Shown: positions 9,432 through 20,659, counted from the stretch's first letter. The stretch: DNA of 64,000 nucleotides from Ascaphus truei (GCA_036426205.1 CM071568.1:215989245-216053244); one strand, 5' to 3'. Notes: generated by a model not told the origin, from the sequence alone. Numbers and translations are program-made.

Positions 9432-9763
9432 CAGGCATACCCCGCATTAACATACGCAATGGGATCGGAGCATGTATGTAAAGCGAAAATGTACTTAAAG
9501 TGAAGCACTATCTTTTTTCCACTTATCTATGCATGTACAGTACTGCAATCGTCATATACGTGCATAACTGTTGTAAATAACACATTTGTAACAGGCTCTA
9601 TAGTCTCCCCGCTTGGGCACAGCTTCGGTACAGGTAGGGAGCCGGTATTGCTGTTCAGGACGTGCTGACAGGCGCATGCATGAGCTGCCATTTGCCTATT
9701 GGACGATATGTCCTTACTCGCGAGTGTACTTAAAGTGAGTGTCCTTAAACCGGGGTATGCCTG
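9432..9763. mobile_element. Pogo/Tigger-like MITE, TA target duplication
   Basis: The 332-bp element has terminal inverted repeats CAGGCATACCCCG / CGGGGTATGCCTG flanked by TA on each side. A second copy lies in opposite orientation at 59,968-60,288. The CAGGCATACC terminus and TA target match pogo/Tigger members of the Tc1/mariner superfamily. It has no coding capacity. It sits between the Gypsy polypurine tract and the end of pol, so it inserted after the retrotransposon. Confidence 0.85.
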
Positions 9764-9858
9764 TATATACAGAAGTTATATAATGAAAAATGCAGTAACA
9801 TACATGCAACTTATCACGTCATATCAGCTTTATATGAGATTGTACATTTCACTGAACA

Positions 9859-10975
9859 TTACAATGACGGACTGAACTCTACTGCGATCCCACTGTTGAG
9901 CATCATAATGGGGTGCCCCCATTTGGTCATAGGTACCCGGTTTGGAGGGTACCTTACTCTTTGGCTCCGGCGGAGCTGTTCTTCAGCAACTACCCTCAGG
10001 GGAGTAATAGGTACAGTCCTGAAAAGCCTCTTCCCTTGAGGGGAGAAATGTCTCTGAACAGTCTCTGTTTGGCTCAAAGCACGGGCTCTGTGGATCCAAA
10101 GGCTTGCCTGCTGGAGCCACCTTAGTAGGCGTTGGCCTACGGGGCCCTTTACCCGTAGCTCCTCCGGGAGATGCCCCTTCAGTGGAATAGTCCCTTTGAG
10201 AGGGTCCTTCCATAGGATCTTCTGGAGTTTCAGAGTTGGTACAATTGTTTACAGTCTCTTGACCAATCTCGGAGGAATCGGCCTCCCCGTTCAGCAGTGT
10301 GGCCAGTATTTCGGCTTCTTCGTCTTCCACTTGTGGGATGGGGAGAAGATGATTACGATGCCAGACCTTTACACGGCCCTCAGTGTATTTGATGCGATAG
10401 ACCGGGAGGCCAGGTATCTGCGACTCTACCTCATATACACCATCTCTCCATCGGTCAGCCAATTTATGTTTTCCGGGACTCCCAGATTACGAAGCAACAC
10501 AGCGTCCCCAGGACGAAGCTCCTGATGTTTGACTTTATGGTCGTATCGACTTTTATTGTCCGCATTCAGTTTAGCTGTAGACTTCTCAGCCTGTTGGTAA
10601 GCCTGTTGCAAATTGTCCTTAAGTCTTTGCACTTATTTGAAATGGGTAGCATTATGTATCCCATCCGTTGAAACTCGAAGACGTACGTCTACTGGCAGTC
10701 TTGCCACTCGTCCAAACATAAGGAAGTATGGGGAGAATCCAGTTGACTTGTGGCGGGTACAGTTGTACGCGGATCTCTCACTTGGTAGTCCACCAGGTCC
10801 TTCTATCGTATTACCTTGTCGTGAGTTATGTTCATCCCCTTTGCATCACAGTAGGCTGCTGGGATAGCATGCGACAGGCATCCTAAGGAGTCTGCAACCC
10901 GTAGAAGGCCACTTGATCGTTGATGATGGCTGCTGTCCCGGGTCCTGGGATTTCTTCCCACTCATCATTATCTGG
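9859..10975 (-). pseudogene. Gypsy integrase remnant: C-terminal part only
   Basis: Minus-strand frames encode the end of an integrase. SPYFLMFGR, the motif that closes the catalytic core (about 10,735), is followed by a helical linker and by LRPGDAVLLRN and WRDGVYEVES. A proline/serine-rich tail ends with LRRSQRVRYPP near 9,950. Upstream, the RNase H tether (GADALSQRP, about 11,005) runs into this with only about 75 codons between. The HHCC zinc domain and the D,D-35-E core, roughly 300 or more residues in relatives, are therefore missing. Frameshifts occur near 9,990, 10,500 and 10,740. Integrase normally inserts the cDNA into the genome. This remnant cannot. Confidence 0.75.
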
Positions 10976-13230
10976 AGTTGCACTTAGTCCTGGTCGTTGG
11001 GATAAAGCGTCAGCTCCGATGTTCAAAGGCCCCGGCTTATACTTCAGAGAGAATTGGTAATTGTATAGGGCTGCCAGCTATCGGTGACCTGATGCATCCA
11101 ATTTGGCGGAGGTCTGAATGTACGTGAGGGGATTGTTGTCCGTCCTTACCTCAAACGTAACACCGTAAAGATAATCATGGAGTTTTTCTGTGATTGCCCA
11201 TTTGAGAGCCAAATACTCTAACTTGTGTACGGGGTATTTTTGCTCACTGGGTGTCAGACTGTGGCTGACGTAGGCTACAGGCCGAAGACCCTCGGGGTGC
11301 TTCTGATGTAAGACTGCGCCCAGTCCGTTGAGACTGGCATCCACGTGTAGAACATATGGTTGTTCTGGATCAGCGTATGCAAGCACCGGGCTTCCGTCAG
11401 ACTTTTCTTCAAATTCAGGAAGGCCCGTTCACATTCGGACGTCCACTTGTCACCGAACGGCTGACGGGCCAAAGTGGCCTTTCATCCCGTATCTTTGGGA
11501 TATATCTTCAAAAGATTGTTGAGGGGTTTAGTTCGACTGGAGTGCCCCTCCACGAAGCGACGGAAATATCCACAGAAGCCCAAGAATGATCGTAGCTCCG
11601 TGACATTCTCAGGACGAGGCCAGTTCACTACTGCTTCTACTTTAGCCGGCAATTCCTTGTGCAGACACAATGTACGTCACCGAGGTGTGACAGAAACGGC
11701 ACTTGTCGAGCGACAACTTCAACCCTTCTTTACCAAGGTGGTCTATCACCTTCAGCAACCGCTCTTCATGCTCTTCCAGGGTCTTTCCAAAAACGATGAT
11801 GTCATCCAGGTAGACTAGACACTCCCGAGGGTTCATGTCTCCGATAGTTTTCTCCATCAGTCACTGGAAGGTAGCAGGGACCCCACATATGCCTTGGGGC
11901 ATACGCATAAATTGGTAGAAACCCAGGGGGCCGACAAAGGCTGTCTTTTCCTGGTACTCTGCACTCATAGGTACTTGGTAGTACCCAGATTGTAAGTCTA
12001 GAACACTGAACCATTGGCTCCCGGTTAGCGCATTCAGAATCTCTTCAATGCGAGGAAGGTTGTATTGGTCGGGTACCGTACGATTGTTCCGGGTCCAATA
12101 ATCAACACACAGTCTTATGGATCCATTCTTCTTCCTTACCACAACTATGGGTGAGGCGTAAGGACTCAGAGACTCCGTCAAAATCCCAGCGGTCTTCATT
12201 TCTTTCAGGACGTTCCTTACATCGTCCACATCCCTGGGGACGAGGCGACGAGAGCGTTCACGTAACGGTGTGGAATCACTCAATCTAATGGTGTGTTGGG
12301 TGCTGCGACTGTGGCCCACATCCATCTCACTTGTGGAAAACACAGTCCGTTGTTCATTCAATTTGACTGTCAGTCGACCTTCCCACTCAGTTGGCAGTGT
12401 CGAATATCCGAAGTTGAAGTCCAGGTCGACTAGCTGCTCAGCCACTACAGCGGAGTTCACCTATTGCACTGTTTCCACAGGGCTGACCGGATATATGCGG
12501 CCCAAGCTCTATCCTGCATCGAGGTTCATCGGGAATGGAGAAATATTCTGAACATATACATAGGTGCGTAGAGGAATTTTAGCCGTCCATTCTCTCACTT
12601 CGGGTATTACGTCTTCCTCAGGGGTACTCTCCAGACAGAAAAGATGGTCAGTCTCATCTCGATCGGGATAGCAGCACCAGACGGCCATACGTTGCACTCC
12701 CCCTGGTAAAATGGTCGTCAGTCCGCGTTGATGATTGTAGAGGTCCCTGTGACGCTCTAAAGCATATACCCGGTTGCACTCCTCATGCAGGCCAGGATCG
12801 AGTAGTTGGTTGGCCATAGGCAGTTCGTTGGTTTCTTTCAAGTATGCCCTGATTACAGCTCGCACTATGTCGGTACTGGTTCCCAGGATGATTGGGTACT
12901 TTCACTGCTATTGTGGTTCAGGGCATACCATGGTTTCTATATGCATGGGGTGTGTCTTGCCAGTGTTCAGTTGGACTATCTCCAATTTGACCTGTACGAT
13001 CCCATCAATGGGGTAATCTTCATTGCTCAGCCCCCTCACCTTCATATGTTCTGCGGACCGCAAGGGGCGATGAGTGAGGTGTTGATCATAGAATGTTCGG
13101 TATATTATGGTCACCTGAGATCCGGTGTCCAACAAAGCAGATGCGTATACTCCCTCTAGCGGGACCCGCACAATGGCGGACGGGCCCACCCGACTGTATT
13201 CATCCAAGGATGAGACGTCATCACTGGAGC
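10976..13230 (-). pseudogene. Gypsy protease, reverse transcriptase and RNase H
   Basis: This continues in the Gag frame. The protease active site ALLDTGSQVT lies near 13,108-13,140. RT follows, with PIVVVRKKNGSIRLCVDY (about 12,130), LDLQSGYYQVP and FVGPLGFYQFMRMPQG, and the catalytic YLDD at about 11,798-11,811. Then come the connection (RSFLGFCGYFRRFVEG) and RNase H, with VDASLNGLGAVL (about 11,330), LEYLALKWAI and VRTDNNPLTY supplying its acidic residues. In-frame stops occur near 12,908 and 12,902, 12,461, 11,858, 11,482 and 11,078. Frameshifts occur near 11,665 and 11,390. The key catalytic residues remain readable, so decay is recent or partly sequencing error. The role in life would be copying element RNA to DNA in cytoplasmic particles. 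Confidence 0.85.
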
Positions 13231-14668
13231 TGGGTCCAAGCGGAGTCTCAGAGATTTTGGTCCCTGCTGCCCGTACACAGCATACCATAGATCTAGCTGC
13301 ACTTCTTCTACTGGGAGGTTCTTCGTCGGGGTCTCTTTGTTCTGGACAGTCCCGGGAGAAGTGGCCCTTTTGCCCGCAGCCATAACAGACGACTTCGCTA
13401 CATTCTGGGCGAGCCTTGTATGTGGGAGAGGTTCTTCCTGATGGTCTGGATTTGGCAGAGGGTGTCTTGGGTGGAGCTTCCTCATCCTGACTTGGAGATT
13501 TCTTGACCTTGGCAACAGACGTTCCCTGGGTGTCACTCTTGGGGAGCTCTTTGGTCTTCTTGGGAGCATGTAACCTAGTGTAGGCCTCATGACCCTTCAC
13601 TTCTTCCAGTAGATCTTCCAACGTAGGGGGTTTTCCTTTCAACAGCAAGCTTCTAATCATCCCTACAATATGATGGGTGGGTAAAGCTCCCCGAAGGAAT
13701 TGATCACGCCGATATTTATTCACTTCAGAAGCTTTACTGGCGTCACGAGAACGTAGATCCCACAAAACCAATTGAATCCGGTGTATAAAGTCTGATAGAT
13801 CTTCTCCCTCCTTTTGGCGGAGGAGGTAGTACTTGGACATCAGTTCACCCTTGTCGACCTCTCGTCCATAAATTCGATTAAGAGACTCCATCATCTTTGC
13901 CGCCGTGGCCTCTGAATGTTGATCCTTGAACATTGTTATCATAGTGGAGGCAGGAGGCATTAGGCATTCCATGATCCTGTGCCTCTTCACATGGTCAGGG
14001 CACGCCCACTCTTCTAAGACCTGTAAAGTGTAATCCTTCCATACCTTGAAAGCCTCTTCTCCGGTAGGTGTAGGGATGACCCCAGAAAAGATTTTCAATT
14101 TGCGATATGGTGACTGGAAGGGGGATTCAGGTTTGGCCGCTCCCAGTCGGTGTATGGCCTGGGCCAATAATTGTATATCTCCCATTCCACTGGAACCGGG
14201 ACTGCCGACACTTAAATCACAATTATAATTGCATACGGTGCTGCGGTCATCCTCACAAAAACTCCCTGGGAAAAGGGGCGACAATTTCATATCAACCTCG
14301 GTTAAGTACGTATGAGAGCTACTAGGCTCGGATTTTATAGGCATTTCAGGATAGATGATGGGGCATCAGGAACTCGGCTCTCCCAAGAGCCACAAGGCGT
14401 TGCGGCCTTCATCTTCGGTTATAACATGTCCCACATTCACTAACACAGAGCACCACACCTTGTCGGCGTCTTTGCGGCGGCACAAGACTTTTATTTTTAA
14501 TGCCCTCCGTAGGTTTGGATATTGTCTCAAGGCCACTTGCATGTCAGAGGAGGGGGTACCAACAGGGACTTGTTCCACTGCTAGCGTGTGGAGAGGTGTG
14601 ACTTGCATCTCCAAGGCCCATGCGTATACCTCCTGGCGGGACGGCAAGGAAAATACTGAGTACGCCAT
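13231..14668 (-). pseudogene. Gypsy Gag, PNMA-like, with CCHC zinc knuckle
   Basis: A single frame of about 480 residues runs from the start at 14,668, broken once by a TGA at about 14,366. The first 100 residues resemble the N-terminal RNA-binding-like domain of PNMA proteins. The central part, with FSGVIPTPTGEEAFKVW (about 14,090) and IYGREVDKGELMSKYYLLRQ (about 13,850), has the layout of the PNMA/Ty3 capsid fold. A basic, Lys/Pro-rich linker follows, then a CCHC zinc knuckle CYGCGQKGHFSRDC at about 13,347-13,391. The frame continues without a shift into protease, so a Gag-Pro-Pol fusion is likely. Gag would form the particle and package RNA. The PNMA resemblance is by my reading of motifs, not by alignment. 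Confidence 0.8.
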
Positions 14669-14745
14669 GCTTTAACTTAATTTGAACACTTTGACACAAA
14701 AATAGAACAGGGCACCCCAGGTTTGCTCTCAGCAGTGCCTCCAAA

Positions 14746-15873
14746 TGAAACGGGTATTTCCCCTACCCCAATCACATTTTGAGTGCATGTGAGGGGGAAC
14801 CTATATGTTACCAGGTGTGTGGTGCTTTATACCTGTCAGGCTCACAGGAGGCCTGAGCCTCCGCTAGTGAGAGCCTGGGGTGAATCTTTTGGAACGATCT
14901 TCCTTACAGCACCTCCACCTATGTAGGATTATAGGAGTGTAGAATGTACCCCACATATATTAACCACATACACCAAAGGTATATATAACACAGGTTTACT
15001 ATATGCAGATAACATCACACAATACACATGCATCAACCTCAGTGTCACCCTGTAACACTACATCCCAGGGGTGATAACCCCACACCGTGTCCACAGTCCA
15101 CAATGTCATTCGCTCCCATTTAGGATTATATATCCCGTGCCCACCACCGTGTACCCCCACACCGTGTCCACAGTATAACCCTTGTCCCGTGGTCAGCGCT
15201 GCCACTATGTGTGAGTACTCTGTTGATGCACTTATATAGCGATACCTGCCCAGTGCGACAGCACCTGGACTTTAAAAGGTCTTCAAAAAGGATCCGTTGA
15301 CCTCCTGCGTGATGTCCTGGTCTCACCAGCGTGGTGGTCCGTCAGGGGAGATCCCACCCTGAATATAGTCCTGCTCTCTCTCTCTGTAGAGTAGGCCTGA
15401 TCCCAAGTCTCTTCTCCGCGGGAAGCTCAGCGTCCGCGGTATCCCTCACTGACAATATATATGTTACTAAGGGCCAGGGTCCCTGACCTAGGGCCTGTCC
15501 CTGAAGCACAACAAACTAAATATATGGCTCAGGACCTAACTGGGGCCTAGGGGGCTGCTGGCCTAATGCAGACCCCTGCACTCACCTCCTACCCCTAGCT
15601 CTTCCTGGTCCTGACTGACTAGCGTGGACTGAGCGAGCGAAATGTATCTATCTCCTAGAGCAGGGAGATACTGCAGCCCTATTGGCTCCCTGGCATCAGG
15701 TGGGGCGCTCCTGAGGCTATGGGACATGTAGTCCCTGCCCATAGCCTCTCCTGATTGGTGGGGGTTCGCGCGCTTGTACTGCGCATGCGCGAACTACCAG
15801 GGGCCTCCCGCCGCATTCTCTACACTGCGCATGCGCGAGGAACAAACATGGCGGTGCCCTGTGCTGTCGGGCC
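14746..15873 (-). mobile_element. 5' LTR of the Gypsy element, outer end missing
   Basis: It matches the 3' LTR closely from TGAAACGGG (14,746) to GCTGTCGGGCC (15,873), then stops. The 3' LTR continues about 155 bp beyond that point. The sequence that follows belongs to another dispersed repeat. On the minus strand the inner edge is followed by TTTGGAGGCACTGCTGAGAG, where a tRNA primer site is expected. I could not assign the tRNA. Confidence 0.8.
15231..15240 (-). promoter_or_regulatory. TATA box of the 5' LTR
   Basis: GCTATATAAG on the minus strand sits just before GTGCATCAAC, as in the 3' LTR. In the 5' LTR it is positioned to start transcription of Gag-Pol. Two GCGCATGCGC elements and an ATGGCGGTG element (NRF1-like and YY1-like) lie upstream at 15,780-15,855. 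Confidence 0.5.
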
Positions 15874-16680
15874 TGTTATTTTAGTAATATATCTGCATAT
15901 ATTGTACTGTATGTTTCTATGTAACATTTTTTTTTCCATAAACAAAGCACTTTATTACTTTTTAATATTACATCTAAAATGTAAGAAGTTCTGTCTTTGT
16001 GTTATGTGTGCGTACTCCACTTATGCTGTCTGGGAGACAGACCAGCTAAGCAGAGGTGGGGAACAGGTGGGGTCCAGGAAGCTGGCACAAGGCTAAGACT
16101 ACCTTGCACAGGCAAGGAGTGAGTGGGAATGACAGACTTATAAAGGGTAAGGACAGGTGAGAACAATTCCACCTCAAACAGAGGTTGACTTGCTTTACAG
16201 GAAATAAGGGCAGGAATTGCTAGGAAGCAAGATGGCAATGGTTGCTTCAGTGTGCGTGTGAGGTTACTTCCTGTTAACAGCTATCTTGCAAGAGGTGAAG
16301 GGAAAACATCCTCAATTATCAGCCATGTTGTTTGGGGCAATGAAACCTGGGATGACAGACTTTCAGGGATGCGTCTGGTATGGCGGATCCTGACACTTGG
16401 GTCACATTCTGGCACAATAGATTTTTGTGTGTTCATTACATATTTTCTTAAAAAATAGGGACCAAAAACTCAGCGAGTGGAACTTGATATTATTTTTGGT
16501 GGTGGAAGCATTTTAAGGTGATATTTGTGACGGATTGAGGGCTGATATTACTCGTGAGAGGCCCTGCAGGGGAGAAAAAGTGGGTTATTTAGATATTTGT
16601 GTGTATTAACCCTTGTCACATTTACAAGTCATGTCCTCACAGGTGTGCCATTCTTGACAAAAAGGTAAACACCTTGCACA
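15874..16680. repeat. Dispersed repeat family, copy 1
   Basis: The beginning (TATCTGCAT... TGTATGTTTCT) and the end (GATTTTTGTGTGTTCATT ... GGTGGTGGAAG ... TTGTGACGGATTGAGGG ... TTAACCCTTGTCAC) resemble 40,331-40,890, where related blocks occur in the same order. About 400 bp in the middle (about 16,000-16,420) has no counterpart there and may be a separate insertion. Copy 2 in the window is the duplicated 26.2-27.0 kb stretch. The superfamily was not identified. Confidence 0.55.
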
Positions 16681-17204
16681 AGTCAAGCAACATCCAAAGA
16701 TCGATGGACAAAGTGCTTAGTTCCTAGTGACTACTCCGCAGCATATCTTGATTCCATACTGGTATTTAACAAAGACTGGAATATTCATTTGGAGAAGGTG
16801 AGAGTAGTATTGATTTCCATCGGGAAGGCAGGTTTAATTGATGATCTGGCTAAATATGCCAGTGGGAGATCTGAAACAAAATATTTGAGTTATAATCTGG
16901 GTAATGACCAGGTGAAATCTTTAGTGAGTACCCAGTATAAAAAAAAAACAAGTGAGGTCATTTTTGGGCCTGGCAGGATATTACAGAAAATGAATTCCCA
17001 GTTCTCAACTCTTGCAATTCCTTTAACTAATCTCAATTGTAAAGTACTGCAGGCCCCAATCATGCTAGACAGTGGTACAGAAGATTCTCTCCAAGGGGAG
17101 GTAAACAACTCTTCCCCTGAAACTGTTCTAGTGTCCTTTTGCTATTATTAACTGTATCCCTTCCCCCTACAGCAGTGTTAGCAGAAGAGAAGATTCAACA
17201 GAAA

Positions 17205-17320
17205 CGAAGGCCCATATTGACTAAGTGGTGCAATTCCCTGAGACCGCAGGAAGACCCAGTAAAGAGAATTCCGCCAGTGTCTCTCAGCGCTGGAAGGTGT
17301 CTTTTTGATTAGGACTATTA
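17205..17320. repeat. Short dispersed repeat (ACTAAGTGGTGC family)
   Basis: GGCCCATATTGACTAAGTGG followed by a CTGAGACC... CAGGAAGACC block resembles 63,413-63,530, where GGACCTATATTTACTAAGTGG starts a similar stretch. The match is partial and the element type is unknown. Confidence 0.35.
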
Positions 17321-17537
17321 GTAAATATAAGTCCATTTAGATATTTGGTATAATTATTTGTTCTTTGACAAAATGCTTTTTTTCAATTGCAAATATTCAT
17401 AAACTCTATTTTACTAAGAATGATTTGTATATGATCAAGTGTGTTTCTCTGTTTTGAAGGCAGGGACAAAATAACTGCTGTTTAGGGAAGTTCAGCATCA
17501 CTAAACCCATTCAGAGACAGGTGTATCATCATTTTGA

Positions 17538-17681
17538 CAAAGGCCTGACGGGCTGAAATGCGTCAGAAGATCCGTTAGCACACTGTGCCAATAAAGTTTT
17601 TTCAAGTCACTTCATCAGCCTTCCATCGACCTTCTATTTCGGCTGTGCTGCATCTACACCTCCTGTGGGAGGATTTCCTAT
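17538..17681 (+). mobile_element. SINE-like 144-bp insertion with 15-bp TSD
   Basis: GTATCATCATTTTGA occurs perfectly at 17,523-17,537 and 17,682-17,696, bracketing 144 bp. The insert opens with CAAAGGCCTGACGGGCTGAA and contains GTGCCAATAAAGTTTTTTC. The same hairpin-plus-AATAAA layout occurs at 33,218-33,345 and, on the minus strand, at 52,860-53,020. Long perfect target duplications indicate retroposition by a LINE. I saw no clear pol III A or B box, so the source RNA is unknown. Confidence 0.6.
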
Positions 17682-17699
17682 GTATCATCATTTTGAGTT

Positions 17700-18634
17700 T
17701 GGTTACTGATTCAGCATTGTGAGGTTATAGTGACTGCCAATCAGACACAAGGTTATGTTTGTAGGATGAGGATTTGTGCACGTTTTACAAAGTATAGTGA
17801 AGACAAGCAAATCACAAATTGTATGAATTTCCAGATCAAATGCGTGTATAATGTGCACTAATACCAAAGCTAAATATGCTAACGGTTGAGAGAGAATCAA
17901 AATTGATCCTTACAGGGCTGCATTACAAACTATGACCTCAACCTAGATTTTGTTATGTGCGTCCTAATCTTTTGCAGTGGAGCTTGCAAACTCAAACAGC
18001 CTAAGCATTCAGCTCAGGCTCTCAAACCTCCCGTATTGGGAAAAGAGCCAAAGGTCTCTGCAATCCAAGCATAATAATGGCCAGTGAGCCTGATATAATA
18101 AAACACCATGTACAGTCTGAGTTTTAGAGTTACAGTAATATGGATGTTACTAAAAAATGACCCACAGGAACATGAAAAGGAACACGATGTTGTGTGCCAC
18201 ATTTAATAACTATATATTTTATATTGCTACTCTTTGCAAAACTTGATGTGATCCCCAAGGTTGCACTAATGGCAGCTCTGTCACAAAGTAACTATTTTGT
18301 GATGCCATTAAAACAGATTACCAGTGCAGCGCAAATGACCATAACTCACCCTTCACTTTTGCCATGAATCCCCCCTTATTGTAATAATGCAAATATTATA
18401 ATGAAGGTCTCTCAGGCAAATCCTGCACAAAATATTACGTAAAAAGGGTTTGCACTGCTACCCACATACGACGAATAATATAAAACACAAACCCAACCTG
18501 AAAAAATGTAAACAGGGGTGCACTTCAGGAGAGAAGTGGATAATTGCAGCAAAAACAAGAACAACCTTGCAGAGATGTGCTTATTATCACACAATCACAG
18601 CAGTGAGCAGCAAGCAATTAAAAAGAAAAACATC
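17700..18634. other. Interval without recognisable features
   Basis: AT-rich sequence between the SINE-like insertion and the LINE. It has no long frame and no clear repeats apart from its own duplicate at 27.96-28.9 kb. Confidence 0.5.
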
Positions 18635-18651
18635 AAAAGGGTGTCCCATCA

Positions 18652-20437
18652 CCAGGGCTTCCCCTCAGAGCAGTTCAGCGTCCGTAGTGGGACAAGACAG
18701 GGGTGCCCCTTGTCGCCGCTTTTATTCACCCTTTGTATAAAACTCTGGGCGGCACACATTAGGTTGAACCCAGATATTGCAGGGATAGCAGTAACTGAAC
18801 AGTCACACAAGGTGGCGCTGTACACGGATGACGTGATCCTGACGTTATCAAGACCTCTTACCTCTCTGCCCAATGTCTTTGAGATCCTGGGGAAATGTAA
18901 TCAAATTTTGGGGTTTAAAATTAATCAGACCAAATCGGAAGCTCTCAATATAAACCTACCGAAATCGGTGGAAAAATTGATTGATCTAAACTTTAATTTC
19001 AAATGGCAAGCCTCCGCTATCAAATATTTAGGGGTATATATCACCAAAGATTATAATTCTTTATACAAAGCTAATTACCCTAAATTGTTCAAGACACTGG
19101 GAGAGGATCTCAGGGTATGGGCGGGGTATGGCATCTCCTGGTTAGGGAGGATTCACAGTGTGAAAATGAATCTCCTCCCAAGAGTGCTCTATCTGTTTCA
19201 GACCCTATCAATACCTATAGTTCAAACTGACATCCTCTCGCTTCAGTCGCAAATTATACAATTTATTTGGAACAACAAAAGCCCACGAATTGCGAAAGGC
19301 ATCTTAAAGAGGCCAACAACGAAGGGGGGTTTAGTGGTACCTTGCTTGTTGGCATACTACAAAGTGGCTCAATTATGCCAAATTGTCCAGTGGCACATAG
19401 ACCCAGACAAGCGGAGATGGGTGGCACTGGAGAAAGAGTGCTGTGCACCGGTTGAGTTGTACAATATAATCTGGCTACCCAAAAAGTGTTGAAACACAGT
19501 AGAAATGCCGCTGCAAGCCATTGCGAACTCGTTAGCGGTATGGGAGACTTCTAAATTTCCATATAACCTAACCAATAAATTTTCCCTGATGAGCCCTCTA
19601 GTGAGGAACCTGGATTTCGCTCCGGGGATAATTGGAAATAACTTTTTGATCTGGATACAGTCGGGATATAAACGATTAAAAGATCTGGAGGGTAGAAAAT
19701 TCATTAAAACATTTGAGCAGATTAAAAGTGAAAAAAAGCTGCCAAACTCTGTATTTTTTAGATTTCTCCAGATCAGAGCCTTTTACAACAAATTCCCAAT
19801 CAGGCCGGCAAGGGCAAATTTTGAGCAGTTTGTGTTCCAGGGAAAAGGACACAATGGGACTAACTTCTAGGATGTACAGGGAAGTAGTCTGTCCTGAGAC
19901 GCCTGATGCACCATGACTTAAATATATGAGACAGTTGGGTCAACGACACTGGCTAAAAATTTCCTAAAAGTCTGGCCGCCATGGGTAGCCCAGACAGACA
20001 TCCCGGGGGTAGATGCCGGCACAATTTTGCATTGATAGTAATAAATACATTCTCCGTTGACAAAGCAGGATTCACGATCACGTAGCAATGTGACAGGTAG
20101 GACATAAAACACAGACGGGAGACAGCCGGCCAGGGATCCTGAGTCGATTAGTCTGAAAACCGAGACCTGAGAAGTAGTGAACACTGGCGTCAAGGCCAAT
20201 CTCCCTCCCCCTCCCCCCCTTCCTTCTTGTTTTTCCCGCTGTCTTTCCCCTGTCATGTGGGTCACGTCTGTCTCGTCCTGTATGTAGGTGTAGTTTGTCA
20301 AGTTGGTTACATGTCTAATTGTTATCCCATGTAAAAATGGGATGGTCAGTTTATTTGTATCTTGGTACTGGACAATGGTTTGTGACACATTGTACGAATT
20401 GTAAAACCCAATAAAAATGAAAGTTATTAAAATAAAA
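18652..20437 (+). pseudogene. 5'-truncated L1-type LINE (ORF2 RT to 3' end)
   Basis: The frame starts inside the RT palm with RSGTRQGCPLSPLLF (about 18,680). It continues through the catalytic box ALYTDDVIL (Y-[T/A]-DD, about 18,815), then GFKINQTKSEALN, IKYLGVYITKD, the L1-type thumb and the IIQFIWNNKSPRI and GGLVVPCLLAYYKVAQL blocks. A TGA at about 19,490 and a frameshift near 19,850 break it. The 3' end has AATAAAAATG then an A-rich tail at about 20,430. The 17-bp target duplications AAAAGGGTGTCCCATCA (18,635-18,651) and AAAAGGGTGTCCTATCA (20,438-20,454) fit L1-style target-primed insertion. The endonuclease domain and ORF1 are absent, as in most dead-on-arrival copies. Confidence 0.88.
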
Positions 20438-20659
20438 AAAAGGGTGTCCTATCAAATGTATGCTTGTAGGAATGAAGAACAATGGTATAAAAATCAGGGA
20501 GCCACAGATTCATAGAGGTAGTCAAAAGGACCCCCTCTGGAAATATGTTAAACCAAGGGCATCAACTCATTTTATATGAGGGAGCTGATTAGATTTCAGT
20601 GTACTTCATTCGGGCCATACGTTATCAAAATACACAAATAAAATAGTAGTACGGTTGTA

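Larger units (their letters stand above)
7571..15873 (-). mobile_element. Ty3/Gypsy-type LTR retrotransposon with PNMA-like Gag
   Basis: Two direct-repeat LTRs (7,571-9,374 and 14,746-15,873) flank a minus-strand coding body in the order Gag - protease - RT - RNase H - integrase remnant. This is the standard Gypsy order. A polypurine tract abuts the 3' LTR at 9,377-9,384. The body is interrupted by a pogo-like MITE (9,432-9,763) and the 3' LTR by a foldback insertion (7,635-8,123). The 5' LTR lacks about 155 bp of its outer end, so no target duplication can be checked. The catalytic core of integrase is missing and several stops and two frameshifts break pol, so the copy cannot be autonomous. 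Degraded partial copies occupy 1-1,131 and 20,877-26,186. Confidence 0.88.

Noticed and set aside
14720..14745. Specific tRNA primer-binding site next to the 5' LTR
   Set aside because: TTTGGAGGCACTGCTGAGAG is in the right place, but I could not match it confidently to a tRNA 3' end by eye.
16789..17151. 120-residue frame with non-repetitive composition
   Set aside because: I recognise no domain, and its counterpart in the duplicate is broken. It adjoins a dispersed repeat and has no promoter or splice evidence. It could be a decayed exon but cannot be supported.
19918..20388. 156-residue minus-strand frame
   Set aside because: It is antisense to the 3' end of the L1-type LINE.
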